A stretch of DNA of 64,000 nt, from assembly GCF_025766255.1 (NCBI RefSeq), contig NW_026516701.1, positions 62,001-126,000 of the forward strand, read 5' to 3'. A model generated the notes under the pieces. It searched no databases, had not been told where the DNA came from, and was given only the letters and a program-made list of their open reading frames with translations. Positions 11,882 through 23,625 of this stretch are shown in pieces (positions within the stretch are counted from its first letter, which is position 1; each line of letters starts with the position of its first letter). The stretch is from Zychaea mexicana. Its lineage: Eukaryota; Mucoromycota; Mucoromycetes; Mucorales; Lichtheimiaceae. The position numbers were made by a program, and so were the translations under genes.

Positions 11882-12989
11882 CAATCAAGTAGAACATCTT
11901 TCAATGAAAAGACGTGCTCTTTTTTATGTTTTTTTTGAAATTTAAAATGTTTTTTTATATTTTTCTTTAGAGCACATATTGCAAATGAAATGATTTTTAC
12001 ATCCATATCCTGTAAATTGGAAGTGTTTAAAAAGAGTAGAAAATACAAAGAGGAAAAAAGAAGGACGGAGGCTTCTCTACTACAATATTTTGTTGTATAC
12101 AGTGCCTGTAGGCTGTAGCTATACGTAAATTAGTCATCAGTACGTACTACAGTAGTACTAAAACAATATTGGTAACTATATTTGCAGATAGCGGAGGACT
12201 ATATAACAGTTATAGCAATGTCTTAAGATCTTTATCAACTTTGACGTTTTTTTCCCACTGGTAAAATAAGTATAGAGTCCAAAATCAGAGACGATACAGT
12301 ATCATTTCAATTGAAAAATGATTGCCTTCACATTCTCACTATGAATGTATTATGCGGCTGAATTATATCATTAAATTGCTGATACATCTTTTAAGCTATT
12401 AGTAGTGTACGAAAAAGCTGATAAATAGGTAAGGTCGTCGTGTGGGAATGCATAAGATAATAGAGCACAAGCGACATGATCATGATGAAACGTGTGACAT
12501 TCTCCTTGGCAGTTTTTAATAGTGTTAAGATAAATGCTGTTGCACGTTCGGTTAAAAATTCTGTCGCACACATAAAAATCTTCAAGAAAAATGGGTGTGA
12601 AATAGTTTTGACAAAGCAATGGAACAATGCAAGAGGAATAACAGTAGTAAAGTAAGCAGTGATGGAAGAAAATAGTATAGCATCATTGATTACAAAACGT
12701 CAAACGTACCCAAGAAATCAGCAACCAATGAATACATAGATATTAGAGGCAACGAAAAAGAAGCATTTAGTACGTTTGGAAGTGCTGCCTGGAAGCTTTT
12801 CTAGTTTGTGGGCCAAATAGAAAACATTGCTTCAACTAGAAACATCGAGGCAGCAAGTAGACACCATCTTTTGGGCGCCAATCAAAGATGCTGCTTTATT
12901 CCGTCAGTTAAGTATTAAACATTCTTGCCATATGCTGTTTACATCAAACCTGAAGGAAAGGTGCACTATTTCTGCTTGTACGGCCGGAT
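11882..12989. other. intergenic downstream of tRNA-Glu
   Basis: A T-run at about 11919-11936 lies just past the tRNA and could serve as Pol III termination signal, though it is some 40 bases away. The rest is A/T-rich with short frames I could not assign. The last few hundred bases may be degraded retroelement sequence, judging by the endonuclease fragment that follows. Confidence 0.3.
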
Positions 12990-13247
12990 TTGAACTTGCA
13001 CGTTCACCAATACTCAACATTGAATTGTTTCACGCTTTCATTTCGTATTGGCACCTACACATCTCACTACCTACCACCTTCACTCGACCATCACACCTGG
13101 ACAGAGCCGTTAGACCAGCTCACCATAGACCCAGAAACCATAATATTCGGCGACCTCAACGCAAGATCCAAAACCTACACAGGGGACTGCTTCAACAACC
13201 AACACAGCATCAACGTCCTAGGCCTTGAAAAATCAGAGGTCGGATGA
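12990..13247 (+). mobile_element. LINE-type retrotransposon fragment (endonuclease domain)
   Basis: One frame from about 13035 to the TGA at 13245-13247 encodes SHYLPPSL, then after about 25 residues PETIIFGDLNAR followed by YTGD. These are the conserved YLPP and GDxNAR motifs of the APE-like endonuclease at the N-terminus of non-LTR retrotransposon ORF2 proteins. The match covers only about 70 residues; no reverse transcriptase follows before the acyl carrier protein gene, and upstream similarity is broken by stops. It is a dead fragment. A host APE/phosphatase gene is unlikely given the shortness and context. Confidence 0.6.
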
Positions 13248-13632
13248 GGTACTAGTATTTTAAATTTATACAGCGTATTATTTTTGAGCTACCTAACTAC
13301 CCTACAACTAGATGCTGAGTGTTGAACTGTAAAGGTACACAGAAAGTGGCTTAAACAGCTGTATACTCTATCGCAAAAGTGCTCATCCAATGCAATATTA
13401 CTCTGGTGCGTGAGTTTTTGATTGTTCGAGTGTAAATTTTGAGAGAGAAAGTTAAGCGGTGTCAATTTAAGTATACGGTGCGGACGAGCGGTCCAATAAG
13501 TGACCGTTTTTTTCTTGTCAGTGCCGGAACCAAATTTTGTTCACAGGGCAACGTAAATATTAACGACTTCTGTTCATAAATCCAAGCGTAGAACAACTCC
13601 CCTCTCTCTATCTCTCATATAGACAATTTATA
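13248..13632. promoter_or_regulatory. intergenic, promoter region of the mitochondrial ACP gene
   Basis: Non-coding sequence between the LINE fragment and the ACP start. A pyrimidine-rich leader (CCCCTCTCTCTATCTCTC, 13600-13617) precedes the ATG. No TATA box is obvious close to it. Confidence 0.35.
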
Positions 13633-14127
13633 ATGTTCCGTCCCACCGTCCTCTTCAATGCTGCCTCGCGCGTTGCTGCCGTTCGCGCACCCGTCTCTCG
13701 CTTTGCCGCTCCCGCTGCCTTCACTCGTCTGTACTCGGCTGGTGCTGGTACTGCCAACATTGAGTCGCGTGTTTTGGACATTTTGAGAGGTTTCGATAAG
13801 GTTGACCAGAGCAAGGTACCCACATGCATGCATGCACACATTTAAATTGTCGAACCGTTACAATGTCTATTTGATTTGAACGAAGCGATCGGGAAAAGAA
13901 GAAAACAACAGGACCGGCATTTCAACCTAATTTATGTTTGATTATTGTAGGTCTCATTGGACGCCCACTTTGTCAACGATCTTGGTTTGGACAGCCTGGA
14001 TACCGTCGAAGTCGTCATGGCCGTTGAGGAGGAATTCTCGGTCGAGATCACAGACAAGGATGCCGACGAGATCAAGACTGCCAAGCAGGCTATTGAATAT
14101 ATCAGCAAGCGTGCTGATGCCCACTAA
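13633..14127 (+). CDS. ACP1: mitochondrial acyl carrier protein
   Basis: Two exons (13633-13815 and 13951-14127) give 119 residues. The protein carries growing acyl chains in mitochondrial type II fatty-acid synthesis (leading to lipoate) and, in most fungi, is also an accessory subunit of respiratory complex I and an Fe-S assembly partner. Residues 1-35 form an Arg/Ala/Ser-rich presequence without acidic residues, ending around RLYSAG. The core has the phosphopantetheine site [11 protein letters not shown], whose Ser receives the 4'-phosphopantetheine arm, then the helix [16 protein letters not shown] and the usual C-terminal [12 protein letters not shown]. Length is normal for the family. 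It converges on HGH1, with the two stops about 180 bp apart. Confidence 0.95.
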
Positions 14128-14309
14128 AAGCCCAAGTTATATTCGCATGTCCTTTTTCTCTTTCCCTTACTGCACCCACTCTCCATATACACACACCAAA
14201 ACACATGCTCGTATATATACACAAGCTTGTTTTCTAATACAACAAAAGAAAGAAAAACCATGTCTGGGCTATTATGTTTTTTTGACAACAATCTACATAG
14301 AGTACTCGT

Positions 14310-15962
14310 TTATACAATTTCTTCAATGACCATATCATCATCGGATTCTTCTTCCTCTTCTTGCTTTTTAGTCTTGTCAATTTCCTGGATCTCAGGACCA
14401 GCCTCGTCTCGGATTAACATGTCTACAATTGACACACATTTTTCCTTAATCTTTTCATCTGTTTCCACTGCATGCAATTTCTGGATGACGCGATAGACTT
14501 GCTTCTGGCGAAGATATTCACGACCGAAACGAGTGTGAGTCAAAAGTATAAGAGATTCAACGAGGATCATACGGAGAACCGAATCGCTTTCACGTTTCTG
14601 TATATATGTGTATATTAGCCACTTCATCAGAAGTATAGACATTATCTTTTCCTGTTTACCTTGTCATCATCCAGTAACTGGATTTCCTCTGGGAATTGTT
14701 CGAATTCCTCCATATCGTATTCTTCACTACCACATAGTGGCAAGAGGATGAAGGGTAATGTGTTCAATTGGTCAGCTTCAAGGATACGTTCGTGCTCACG
14801 GGTTTCGAAACAGCAGTTCCTAAAAAACAGATAAAAATGAATATCTCGAGATGTCCCTCAAAAGTGGACTCATGTTCCCGGACTGGACGATTTATACATA
14901 CTTCATTGTCGAATCCACACCACCACGACGGATAACATTGGTGTCTTCCGAGAAAATTTGCAGCTTGGTCAAAGGTGCGAGCTTGTCATAAGGTGCCTTT
15001 TCAAGGAAATATACTCGGCCAGCACGGATCTAATATCAATTGCTTCTGTTAAGTCCAAGCATGCTAGCAAGATCTAATTATACTCATGGATACAAAAATA
15101 ATAACCTTACCCCAGATACGTTAGAGAACACGCTTGCCAAAAAATTGAACTCTGCTTTGGGATTATATGCCTTCTTGTGTCCACGATGGAATGCCTCAAC
15201 AAGATGGTCCATCAAACGTGTAGAGTCACAGAGACCTGGCAGCGGTTTTGCTTCGCCTTCCAAAAGTTTGACACATATAGGTTCGTGTTTCGTCATGTTG
15301 GAAAGTAGCATACAAGCGGGATCAGCAAGAACTGACTTGGGGATCTATTACACCGTTATTTTCCAGGTTGGTAATTGACCGTGTGTAAATATATCCACGT
15401 TGTTCCATATGACATACCAGAATTAAAAGACACAGAAAGTTAAGGAAATACTTGTCATCGAGTTCTTGAAGGATACGAGGGTCATGCGAGAGGTTGATAA
15501 GACATTTGAGGGCTTCGTGTGCTACAACCTTTTGTTTTTTTTTTTCGATTATGTGTATTAGCGGGTCAGAGAGAATGATTTCTTTTTTGTTTCCATATTA
15601 ACAATACACCCTCTCTCCTTTCCTCTCTCATATTTCAAATCATACAGTATCGTCATGGCACAAAGACTTTAGATCTGGAATCAAGGTTTCGCGTTTGCTG
15701 ATAAGGAGTGGTTGGAACTCGGACGCTCTGGGTGTGAGTGCAGTCAGTTGCTGGACGGCAAGTGCTCGGATCTATATGGAAGAATCAATAAACCTAAATC
15801 TTTTTATGTTGATGTATACAATAAACATACAACATACCTCAGGACGTGGCTGATGTAGGAATTCGAGTAACTAGACAACAAACGAGCTTTTAGGCCACGT
15901 AGATCCACTACTTGTGCATAAGGAACCATCCAAGTAATTACCTCTAGCACTTGTTTGTCCAT
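14310..15962 (-). CDS. HGH1: HGH1 family protein (eEF2 folding co-chaperone)
   Basis: Eight exons on the minus strand (15962-15942, 15870-15838, 15771-15646, 15528-15418, 15344-15111, 15029-14902, 14819-14660, 14597-14310) join in frame to 366 residues, about the family's usual length. Hgh1 is an armadillo-like helical protein that helps Hsp90/TRiC fold translation elongation factor 2. Diagnostic blocks are NVIRRGGVDSTMKNCCFE, LNTLPFILLPLCG, the following acidic EEYDMEEFEQFPEEIQ, and near the C-terminus LVESLILLTHTRFGREYLR and SIVDMLIRDE, all aligning with human HGH1. The tail is acidic (EEEEESDDD). It is divergent from ARL8, about 1.15 kb away. Confidence 0.9.
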
Positions 15963-17117
15963 TGTATATTCTTCTTGGTTGCTGTGAGATTTCGCGCGAT
16001 CTGCGGGAAAGTTTGACTTATTTTTTTCTAGCTGCTGAACTAAAAAAAAAAAATCTCGGCCGGGTCGTTTGTTTCCGCAGAAGGAATATGCATATACTGT
16101 TTTGCTGTTTCGGCAACAGCTGGATGATTAATTCCTTAGTAACTAACGCGTTTACAAAGACGGTATTGTATACATCATTTTGAAGGAGAACCGTATCGCC
16201 AATTCTTAAGTATATCACAAGATCCCCAACTGGTCTCTCATGTCATATGTTTCTTATCGAAATTATAGACAACAGCATCCCCTACTAGATAAAAAATTCA
16301 TGTGAGCAGAGAAAGTTTAGACGACTTTGAATCTTGAAAAATGCTCTTAATCCATTGTGCCACACGATCCGTCCAGAGAAGCAAGGGCCTACTAATATCG
16401 GTGTGCAACATAAGCTAATTTTTCGTCTTGTATAATAAGAGCGCACCATGTTCCCTTATCCTTACAGGGAGACTAAGTGGTAACATGCTATTTGGTGATA
16501 TATAGCACATATGTAGTGACACAAAGAAGAGCAAAGAAAGCTGTATGTACGTCGAAACAAGCATGGAGAGTAGTATAGCACAAATCTGTCAACGGCTCTG
16601 CATAGTGCGTAATCGGGATAAACACAGCAACATGTCTCACGAGGCACCATCCGTTGATGTTACGCACCAGGCCATGATGTTGTTGGCTCTAAACCGTAAA
16701 AGATGGACCACTGTACTATACACAGCGGGAGAGAAGAAGCTCAACACAGTGAAGTATGAGAAGTAGAGAAGCGTTGCTTATAGACGATGCCCCTCAATAA
16801 GATGATTGTTCTGTGTTTCATCATATGATTATAACTAAAGTATCGAGTCTTGAGAACCAAAAGCAAAAGAAAGAAAGTAAAAGCTTTCTGTGCGCTTTTG
16901 GCTGTGACGTATCTGAATGCGTGCTCTATCTCTGTGTGTGTGTGTGTGTGTCTGTAGTGCGGGAGGTACTTCTCGACCAAAAAAAAAAGTCTAGTCGGAC
17001 AACCAGCGAGTCTCCCTTTCTCCTCTTTTCGAAATCTTTCAAGACAAAACCCATTTTAAATAACTCTTTATCCATCGTCAGAGGGTCAATTCTACTCTCG
17101 CTCATATATTTGCACAG
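15963..17117. other. intergenic between HGH1 and ARL8
   Basis: Divergent spacer holding both promoters. It has a GT dinucleotide run at about 16931-16951 and a TCTCCC-type pyrimidine stretch at 17011-17045 close to ARL8. Short frames here have no recognisable similarity. Confidence 0.35.
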
Positions 17118-18267
17118 ATGGCACACATTTTACAATCGATTCTGGATTGGCTCCGGAGCCTTTTTTTCAAGGTACAAACACACACACACACACACACACC
17201 ATTTCAGAATATATTACACGTACACACATATCAACATCCCTTCCGTACACCTTTCTTTTCCGTTATGCATGTGCACTTTGACGCTAAAAATCCACAAAAA
17301 ATGGTTCTCTTTTTTATTTCTTACGATAGACTGAAATGGAGCTGACGCTTGTTGGTCTCCAAAACAGCGGCAAGACAACACTCGTCAACGTGATAGCGGT
17401 AAGAATAACATGTATTAAGTAAACTATCATGTTTCGGATAAGAACGGAGTGAAATAGCTAACAAAACCGTTGACACACACACATCGACCATCACTATGTA
17501 CCAACGATCGCTTACAACCGTCGCCATCAACATATAACGACAACAACATGATGATATGAAATATAGTCTGGACAGTTCATCGAAGATTCTATTCCGACCG
17601 TCGGGTTTAACATGCGTAAAGTGACCAAAGGCAACGTAACAATGAAGCTTTGGGATATCGGCGGTCAGCCCCGTTATAGAAGCATGTGGGAGCGATACTG
17701 TCGAGGTGTTAATGCAATAGTGTAAGGGGAAAGAATATCACAAAAGGGAAACCTAGGATGACTGAGTTATTCACGTGTATTGCTCTGTGTTTTTCTCATA
17801 TATAAACACGACAACGGTGGGTCCTTAGATTCGTGGTGGATGCAGCAGATCACGACAAGATTCCAGCAGCACATACCGAATTGAAGAATCTGTTGGATAG
17901 ACCGCCATTGGCAAATATTCCGGTACTCGTACTTGGAAACAAGAACGATTTACCCGGTGCGTTGACCGTGACAGAGCTTATTGACCAGTTGTAAGTTTAA
18001 GATAAGGGCCAGAGATGTTTGGAAAAAGGGAGGCAAAAGGGAAGGAGAGGCCAGGATCACCATCCTCATCATGAAAGTCTGGATAACGACAACGGTGGTT
18101 TCCATCGTTCAACTCACATGGACATCACTCTTTCTTTTTCAACTATCAGGCAATTGAAATCTATCACCAATCGCGAAGTGTCATGCTACTCCATCTCAGC
18201 CAAAAACCAAGTCAACATTGATGTGACGCTCCAGTGGCTGATAAAAAAGGGCAAGGGCCAGAAATAA
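17118..18267 (+). CDS. ARL8: ARL8 small GTPase
   Basis: Five exons (17118-17171, 17330-17398, 17567-17721, 17829-17990, 18150-18267) give 185 residues, within one residue of animal ARL8. ARL8 is the Arf-like GTPase of lysosomes/vacuoles that recruits effectors for organelle movement and tethering. The N-terminus is an amphipathic helix without the Gly2 myristoylation site of Arfs, as in ARL8. G1 is GLQNSGKT, the switch I region has [12 protein letters not shown]3 is WDIGGQ, G4 is NKND, and G5 lies in [19 protein letters not shown] and [10 protein letters not shown] are nearly identical to ARL8 and separate it from ARL1-3 or Arf. Introns 1 and the 3' region carry CA repeats. ARL8 is missing from budding yeast, so it helps place the organism. 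Confidence 0.97.
17179..17198. repeat. (CA)n microsatellite in ARL8 intron 1
   Basis: About ten CA units directly after the donor of intron 1. A second CA run lies in the ARL8 3' region at about 18305-18325. Confidence 0.8.
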
Positions 18268-21200
18268 TGAGACTCTCTAACATCCAGCAACACCGATCCA
18301 ACGAACACACACACACACACACACGCACACACGCACCAACACCACATCTATTACATATATACGCAATCACATATATTATACTCAAAGAAGCCAACCTATC
18401 CAGCCAGAAAAATGATCACTCTTTATTTTATCCTATCGAAATACCCCCTTTCCAGAACCCCCCTTCCAGTGCTTGTTTATTATCCAACACTGGCTTTGTA
18501 TGAGCTGCTTCGTTGCAGCGTCCACAATAAAGTCGTCGATTTCCCCCTCATTCTTTTTATAAAGTATGCATTTCTTTAGGTTTGCTGTCTGCTAAACAGA
18601 AGGAATACAGTTGGTTGAGGATTAAAGATGAAACAGGTTATGGATAATGACAAGCCTTATTTATGCACTGCTAGGGCCTATATACAATGCATGAATTCAG
18701 AGAAATAAGCCCCACAGCCACATTTGCTGCTTAAATATGCAAAAGTCCAGCACTGTCTTAGAGAACATGCACAAAGCTCACAGCTTCATATCGATCGTAT
18801 ATGACCTGCACATCACATCTAGCCACAGGTGACGTCGCTTACTTTATGCTGTATGCGACTTTTTAATGCCCTGAGGGTGTAAATAAGGAAGAATGTCAAT
18901 TGCGTAAATAGAATCGTATCACAAGTACACAGTACACAAAACAGCTAGAAGACATCAGGTAATACGAGTAGAAAACTCAATCTACATGAAACAAAAACAA
19001 TGGTGTGTTTAATTCGAATTACATATCTCGAAACAAAATAAAGCGGCCACGTATTCTTATACGTTTGCAGCAACTTCTGTTTTCAAACGCATTCGTCATT
19101 TGGAAGGCTGCATAACACTACTACCTTGTAGAAAGAAGAATGGAGCTGATGGTTACAGTGTAGAAGAAGCTTTAACGAATGACCACATGTGAGCGTACCT
19201 TGTTTAACCCATGCAGCAAAGAGAGACGCTGCACAACAGCTCTTGCTTGTTGCCGTTTTGAAAAAGTTTGTTTTAATGGCAACAACCTAGGACTGGACTG
19301 AGCATGTCAAGCTCTGATAACGATGCCGTGCAAAACCTGTGATTATCTAGATCATAATAATACATGTAGATTGAGAACGACTGTGTATCATCTAGAAAAC
19401 TCATTAACAGCACTTTAAAGTTGCCGCATTCCTAGCATTTATGAACTTCACTCAACAGCAAAACCCATTAAATGTAGTAGCAACGATAAGGTAAAGTCAC
19501 TTTACAAACGGAAACAGACAATCTTATCTTGAATCATATTTCTGTTGTAGGTCTCAACTTTTACGCCGAGTAAGAAATTCGAATGGAGAGCAAGGTCAAG
19601 CAGCAAACAGGTAACAGCTTCATATATCTATAGAGTCTTTGCATTTATAATTATACAAGCATGTATACCTGCTAAACGCGCGTTAAATGGTAGCTGCTGC
19701 ATCATCTTCTTTTGATGTGTACTCCCATTACATCTGACAGTGCACATGCATGCATGTGTGCGCAAATATCCAAGATGTTTAAGAATGGAATGATCTAACC
19801 CCAAAAGAGACGTAACGCTTGGAGAAAGCTCAATTCCTATACAGTATACAATTTGATGATGTCGTCATTGACTTTCCGCTCTTGTACATATCCAAGAAGA
19901 GAAATAAACTTTCTGCATACGCACACATTTACTGATTGTAGCACATTATGTATAACGCATACAGCAACACACAGTGGCGTCACATTGACAAAATAAGAAG
20001 ATGTTACACTTTTGCTCACCAAAGCAGCATATGTCATGAAAGGTCGTGCGGTATAGACAAGCAAGGACATATTGGTTAAACAGGGTAACAGCTCAACAGT
20101 AAGCAAGAGCAAAAAACAAACGTTCCTAGATGGTTAAAGCTACATAACATCATGGGTTACAGCGTGGCTCTTTTGTATTATGATTTAAGAATGTGCACAA
20201 GCTCTCTCACACTTCCAACCTCCATCTGTCCATCTCACTGAAAGCTAAGAACAAGAAGACTGGGGGAGATCTCTTCTATCATTTTCTGTTCCATGACGAT
20301 CACTTTATTATGTACGTCGATCTCTCCCGCATCCTCATCCGCTTCTTTCCTTTTCCGGGGGCTGTGTGATGATGACGACGATATGACGAGCTATGCATAT
20401 ACTTAAGATCACTTAAATTGACGCTATAGTAGTAATAGCAGTAGCATACCTGCTTTAGTGGTGAGCCGCATAGAGAAAGCATTTGTGACATGAGTACTTG
20501 CGAGAAGAATTTCCAGTTTTGAAAGAATGTATCATGATCTTCAACGGTCATCATCCATTATCACCTGCTTCACGCACACAGCATGCGGTGCTTACGAAAC
20601 AATGATGGCAGCTTTTTCATTATCTGCACGTGCTTAGCAGCAGAGTCGGTTCATCTTTCATTCCAGGATTTCAGCCGAGTGAAAAAGAATCGGTAATACG
20701 GTAGTACCGCGCTAAAAAAAAGTTCCAATGGTGTCCGTGCGCAAAAAAATAAAACCGATATTTGAGAGACTCAGGGAAGTATTGCGGTTAAACAGACACC
20801 GAAGGATTAGGCTCGATCGTCAAAAATTAAATAGGAGTTTTTTGTTTTGATAACATCTCAGAGCTCAGTACGGCTATTTGCTTGTGGCATCCACGTGAAT
20901 CGCAGTTTTCATGTTTCTTTTTTGAAGGGGCGCTTACATCATGACGACGCGAAACGCCCCACGGCATTTTTTTATTTTTAGAAAAAGAGTCTAAATGCAA
21001 GGGGAAAAAGAGGTTGTCATTTTGATAGATGTATATGCTATAGAGAGGTTTATATGTGCAGAAGAAAAGGTAAGAGTCAAAGAGAGAGAAAAAGAACCAG
21101 CTTGGTGTGTGTGTGTGTGTGCGTGTAGATGGGGTGTGTAATCATGCAAAAGGGGATAAAGTATATACAAAAGGTCGGCAAAAGGGAGAAGGGTGGCAAA

Positions 21201-21270
21201 AGGAAGAAGAGGGGACAAGAAGAGTGATATGCATAGTGTCGTTCTTTCATCATCATCATCATCATCATCA
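18268..21270. other. gene-poor region between ARL8 and the orphan Ser/His-rich ORF
   Basis: Three kilobases without a supportable gene. All frames are broken by stops; ORFs stay under about 115 codons with biased or repetitive composition. A (GT)n run lies at 21102-21120 and a (CAT)n run at 21249-21272. No tRNA, terminal repeats or transposon domain recognised. Confidence 0.35.
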
Positions 21271-22254
21271 TCAAAGCGTGCTGTTCTTCTTTCTGAACAA
21301 AAGTCGCACCGAATTCGTGCGCTTGCCACTAACTGCTTGTGCTTTCTCCAGTTGTGCCGTGGACTCTGAAGAATCTGCTAGTTTGTGGAATGATTTGAGA
21401 AAGAAGCGCTTACGACGATGTTGCTGTTGCTCTTGTTGATGATGGTGTTCGCTGGTGGCTGTACTACTGCCAGCAACCAGGGCACCTGTACTAGCTGCAG
21501 CAGCAGGTGCAATAGCGGCGTTATTGGTAATAGGGACACCACCTTTACTACCGACGGCGCCAGCAGCAATTGCAGGGCCGGCAGGAGCAGACTCAACAGA
21601 CTCTATGCTCATTCTCGGATCCGCGTCTGTAGCAGCGTCTGACAATGAGCAGACAGACGAACTGGATGAAGAAGAGTGTTTGAGAGCGTCAATGTAGAAC
21701 CGCGTCTTTTGCCACCATTGGGGAGGACACGTAGCCCCTGTACGTTCGTCCGATAAACTGGGGCGGATGATGATCTGCTCTTCTTCTGTTTCTGATGCAT
21801 GATGATGATGATGATGATGATGATGCGACCGTAGACCGAGATAGAAACGTCGTCGTCTTGCTGACGCTGTTGCTGCTGTTGTTGACGTTGTAGATGTTGA
21901 CGCTGATGCTTCAATGGGTGCGCCTGCGCTGATGGTTGTACAGCGTCCTCTGGTGCTGACAGATGACGGGTGGTTGTGGGGTGGTGGTGCCGAGAATCCT
22001 CTTGGACGCTTAGCAGCTTTCAAGCCTGCTGCCGTCGTTGTAGGTTGAGAGGTAAGTTTTCTATTACTGCTACGATGTTCAATTTGTTTTTTTTGCTGTT
22101 CTAGTGGTTGTTGCTGGTCGATGGGTTCGGTGGAAAAGTTGGTACATACGGTCCAAATAACCGAACAGAACCAATACAAGTGGGAATGGAGAAAGGCAAT
22201 GGGGAAGAGCAGTAGCGATCGCTCCTTGTCGTCATGGGATTGACGATTGGTCAT
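21271..22254 (-). CDS. orphan Ser/His/Ala-rich protein with an N-terminal hydrophobic segment
   Basis: An unbroken 327-codon frame; I do not recognise the family. Residues ~14-40 (LLLFPIAFLHSHLYWFCSVI) could be a signal anchor. After it come basic, low-complexity stretches (Q/K, then T/S), a run of nine His near residue ~145, and a more ordinary segment with RTGATCPPQWWQKTRFYIDAL (residues ~168-190). A Ser run, an Ala/Gly-rich stretch and a basic C-terminus (RRKRFFLKSFHKL, KRTNSVRLLFRKK) follow. The WW-containing segment and basic tail look like conserved islands in a disordered chain. Its stop lies in repetitive DNA at the 3' end. It could be a real regulatory or membrane-linked protein, or a chance long ORF in triplet-repeat DNA. 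Confidence 0.5.
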   Translation of the reverse strand: MTNRQSHDDKERSLLLFPIAFLHSHLYWFCSVIWTVCTNFSTEPIDQQQPLEQQKKQIEHRSSNRKLTSQPTTTAAGLKAAKRPRGFSAPPPHNHPSSVSTRGRCTTISAGAPIEASASTSTTSTTAATASARRRRFYLGLRSHHHHHHHHHASETEEEQIIIRPSLSDERTGATCPPQWWQKTRFYIDALKHSSSSSSSVCSLSDAATDADPRMSIESVESAPAGPAIAAGAVGSKGGVPITNNAAIAPAAAASTGALVAGSSTATSEHHHQQEQQQHRRKRFFLKSFHKLADSSESTAQLEKAQAVSGKRTNSVRLLFRKKNSTL

Positions 22255-22668
22255 TGTTCCAGCACATAAGCGTGAAAGTGGGTTTAGGGAAGGAGAAAGC
22301 GGAAGAAAGGAAAGGTGAATGCTCAGCGGGTTGGACAGAGCAGAGCCATAAAGTAGGATGTAATATACCGTGTTTTGGAGCGGCGACTTTTAATCTCTTC
22401 TCAATAAGCAAGTAATCGGGTAAAGTGCCGAGTATGCCTTTCCGGGTAGCGCCTACGTACCAAGAAAACCTGCCAAGACGTGTGCAAGGGGGGTTTCTGG
22501 GATAGTGCTATGTATCACATACATCGTACACACCGATCATCAACTCCAGTATCACACGCACCCAGCACGCTCACATGCCACGAGACATACGACGTATTAT
22601 AGTCAGCAAAGCTTTATGTTTTCTAAACAAGAGTAATAACAACAACAACAACTAAATAAACCATAACA
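22255..22668. other. intergenic, upstream of the orphan ORF and downstream of uS15m
   Basis: Promoter space for the minus-strand orphan ORF plus the 3' end of the uS15m gene. Nothing further recognised. Confidence 0.35.
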
Positions 22669-23625
22669 TTACAGGGTGATTTCGCCTTCCACAGCCCGTG
22701 ATTGTAAGCCCAGCTCGCTCAAACAGGTGTTGTATCTATCCAGACTCTTGGCCTTCAAGTATTTCAAGATCTTTGCTCGCTTGTGCACCATTGTTCGCAG
22801 TTGCTTGTAGTTGTGCTTATCCTTGCGGTGCTGCTGCAGATGCGAGTAGAGGTTGTGTATGCGGACGGTTAGGATGGCAGCTAGTAACATTTGTCACAGT
22901 AGTTAGTATCCAGATCTAATTTAAATGTACACACACGTGTGCATTAACAGAATATAACTGTGGAATCATCGTTACCTTGTACTTCAGGGCTTCCGGTATC
23001 ACCCTCTTTCTGTTTGAACCAGTCAATCGTTCGTTGGATATTCCATAACTGAACTGCCTTAGCGTTACCGTTCTGGAGACCGACAATTTTCTCCAAAGCA
23101 GCCACCTTGCTTTCTTCATGCTTCAATGCCTCTTCTACACCTTCCACAGCTCCCAAGTGGCTCTTTTCTACGAAATCCCGTGGCGTCTGTTCGAACAAGA
23201 ATTGTCGATCGTCCTGTGAAAGGAAATGTTGACTGTCGCTCGTCGAGCCATATGCGCTGGCGGGTGTATGGAGAACACCAAAGAATGGCGTGTTTTGCGA
23301 GACAATGGGCGAGGGTTTTGTGCGTTCGAACTCGGCTATTTTAGCAGCGCGTTTCGCCAAGTTTTCCTTTTTGATCTGCTTGGGATGTTTCTTTGCGCAT
23401 GCTGCTGCTGTACCGTGGAATTGTTGTTTGAAAACGAGTAAGGGCGAAGATCGCGAGACTGTTGTTTTTTTTAGTTGCGTTGCATATAGTATATTTAAAC
23501 ATATATAGAGTATAGAAACAATGAGTGTGTTAGTATCAGAGTTACAATCGTAGAGGTTCTCTACAGACAAACAAGAAATTGCAGATCGGTGTTGACCACT
23601 TGCCTGCCTGTAACCGATTGAACAT
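22669..23625 (-). CDS. mitochondrial small-subunit ribosomal protein uS15m
   Basis: Three exons on the minus strand (23625-23604, 23458-22976, 22880-22669) give 238 residues. uS15 binds 16S-type rRNA in the central domain of the mitochondrial small subunit. The S15 core is split by intron 2: GDTGSPEVQ before it, then AAILTVRIHNLYSHLQQH and KDKHNYKQLRTMVHKRAKIL with the RNA-binding helices, ending near LGLQSRAVEGEITL. An N-terminal extension with a basic start (MFNRLQAVSRSSPLLV) fits a mitochondrial presequence. The ~90-residue extension between them resembles fungal mitochondrial members (yeast Mrps28). Intron 1 (23459-23603) uses a GC donor, AG|GCAAGT; this is the only choice I found that supplies an ATG and the right phase. 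The first exon is therefore less certain than the rest. Confidence 0.85.

Noticed and set aside
13608..13841. Minus-strand ORFs opposite ACP exon 1
   Set aside because: They are mirror frames of a clearly coding, G/C-biased exon.
21077..21274. Met-run ORF in the ATG/CAT repeat downstream of the orphan ORF
   Set aside because: Purely repeat-derived frame.
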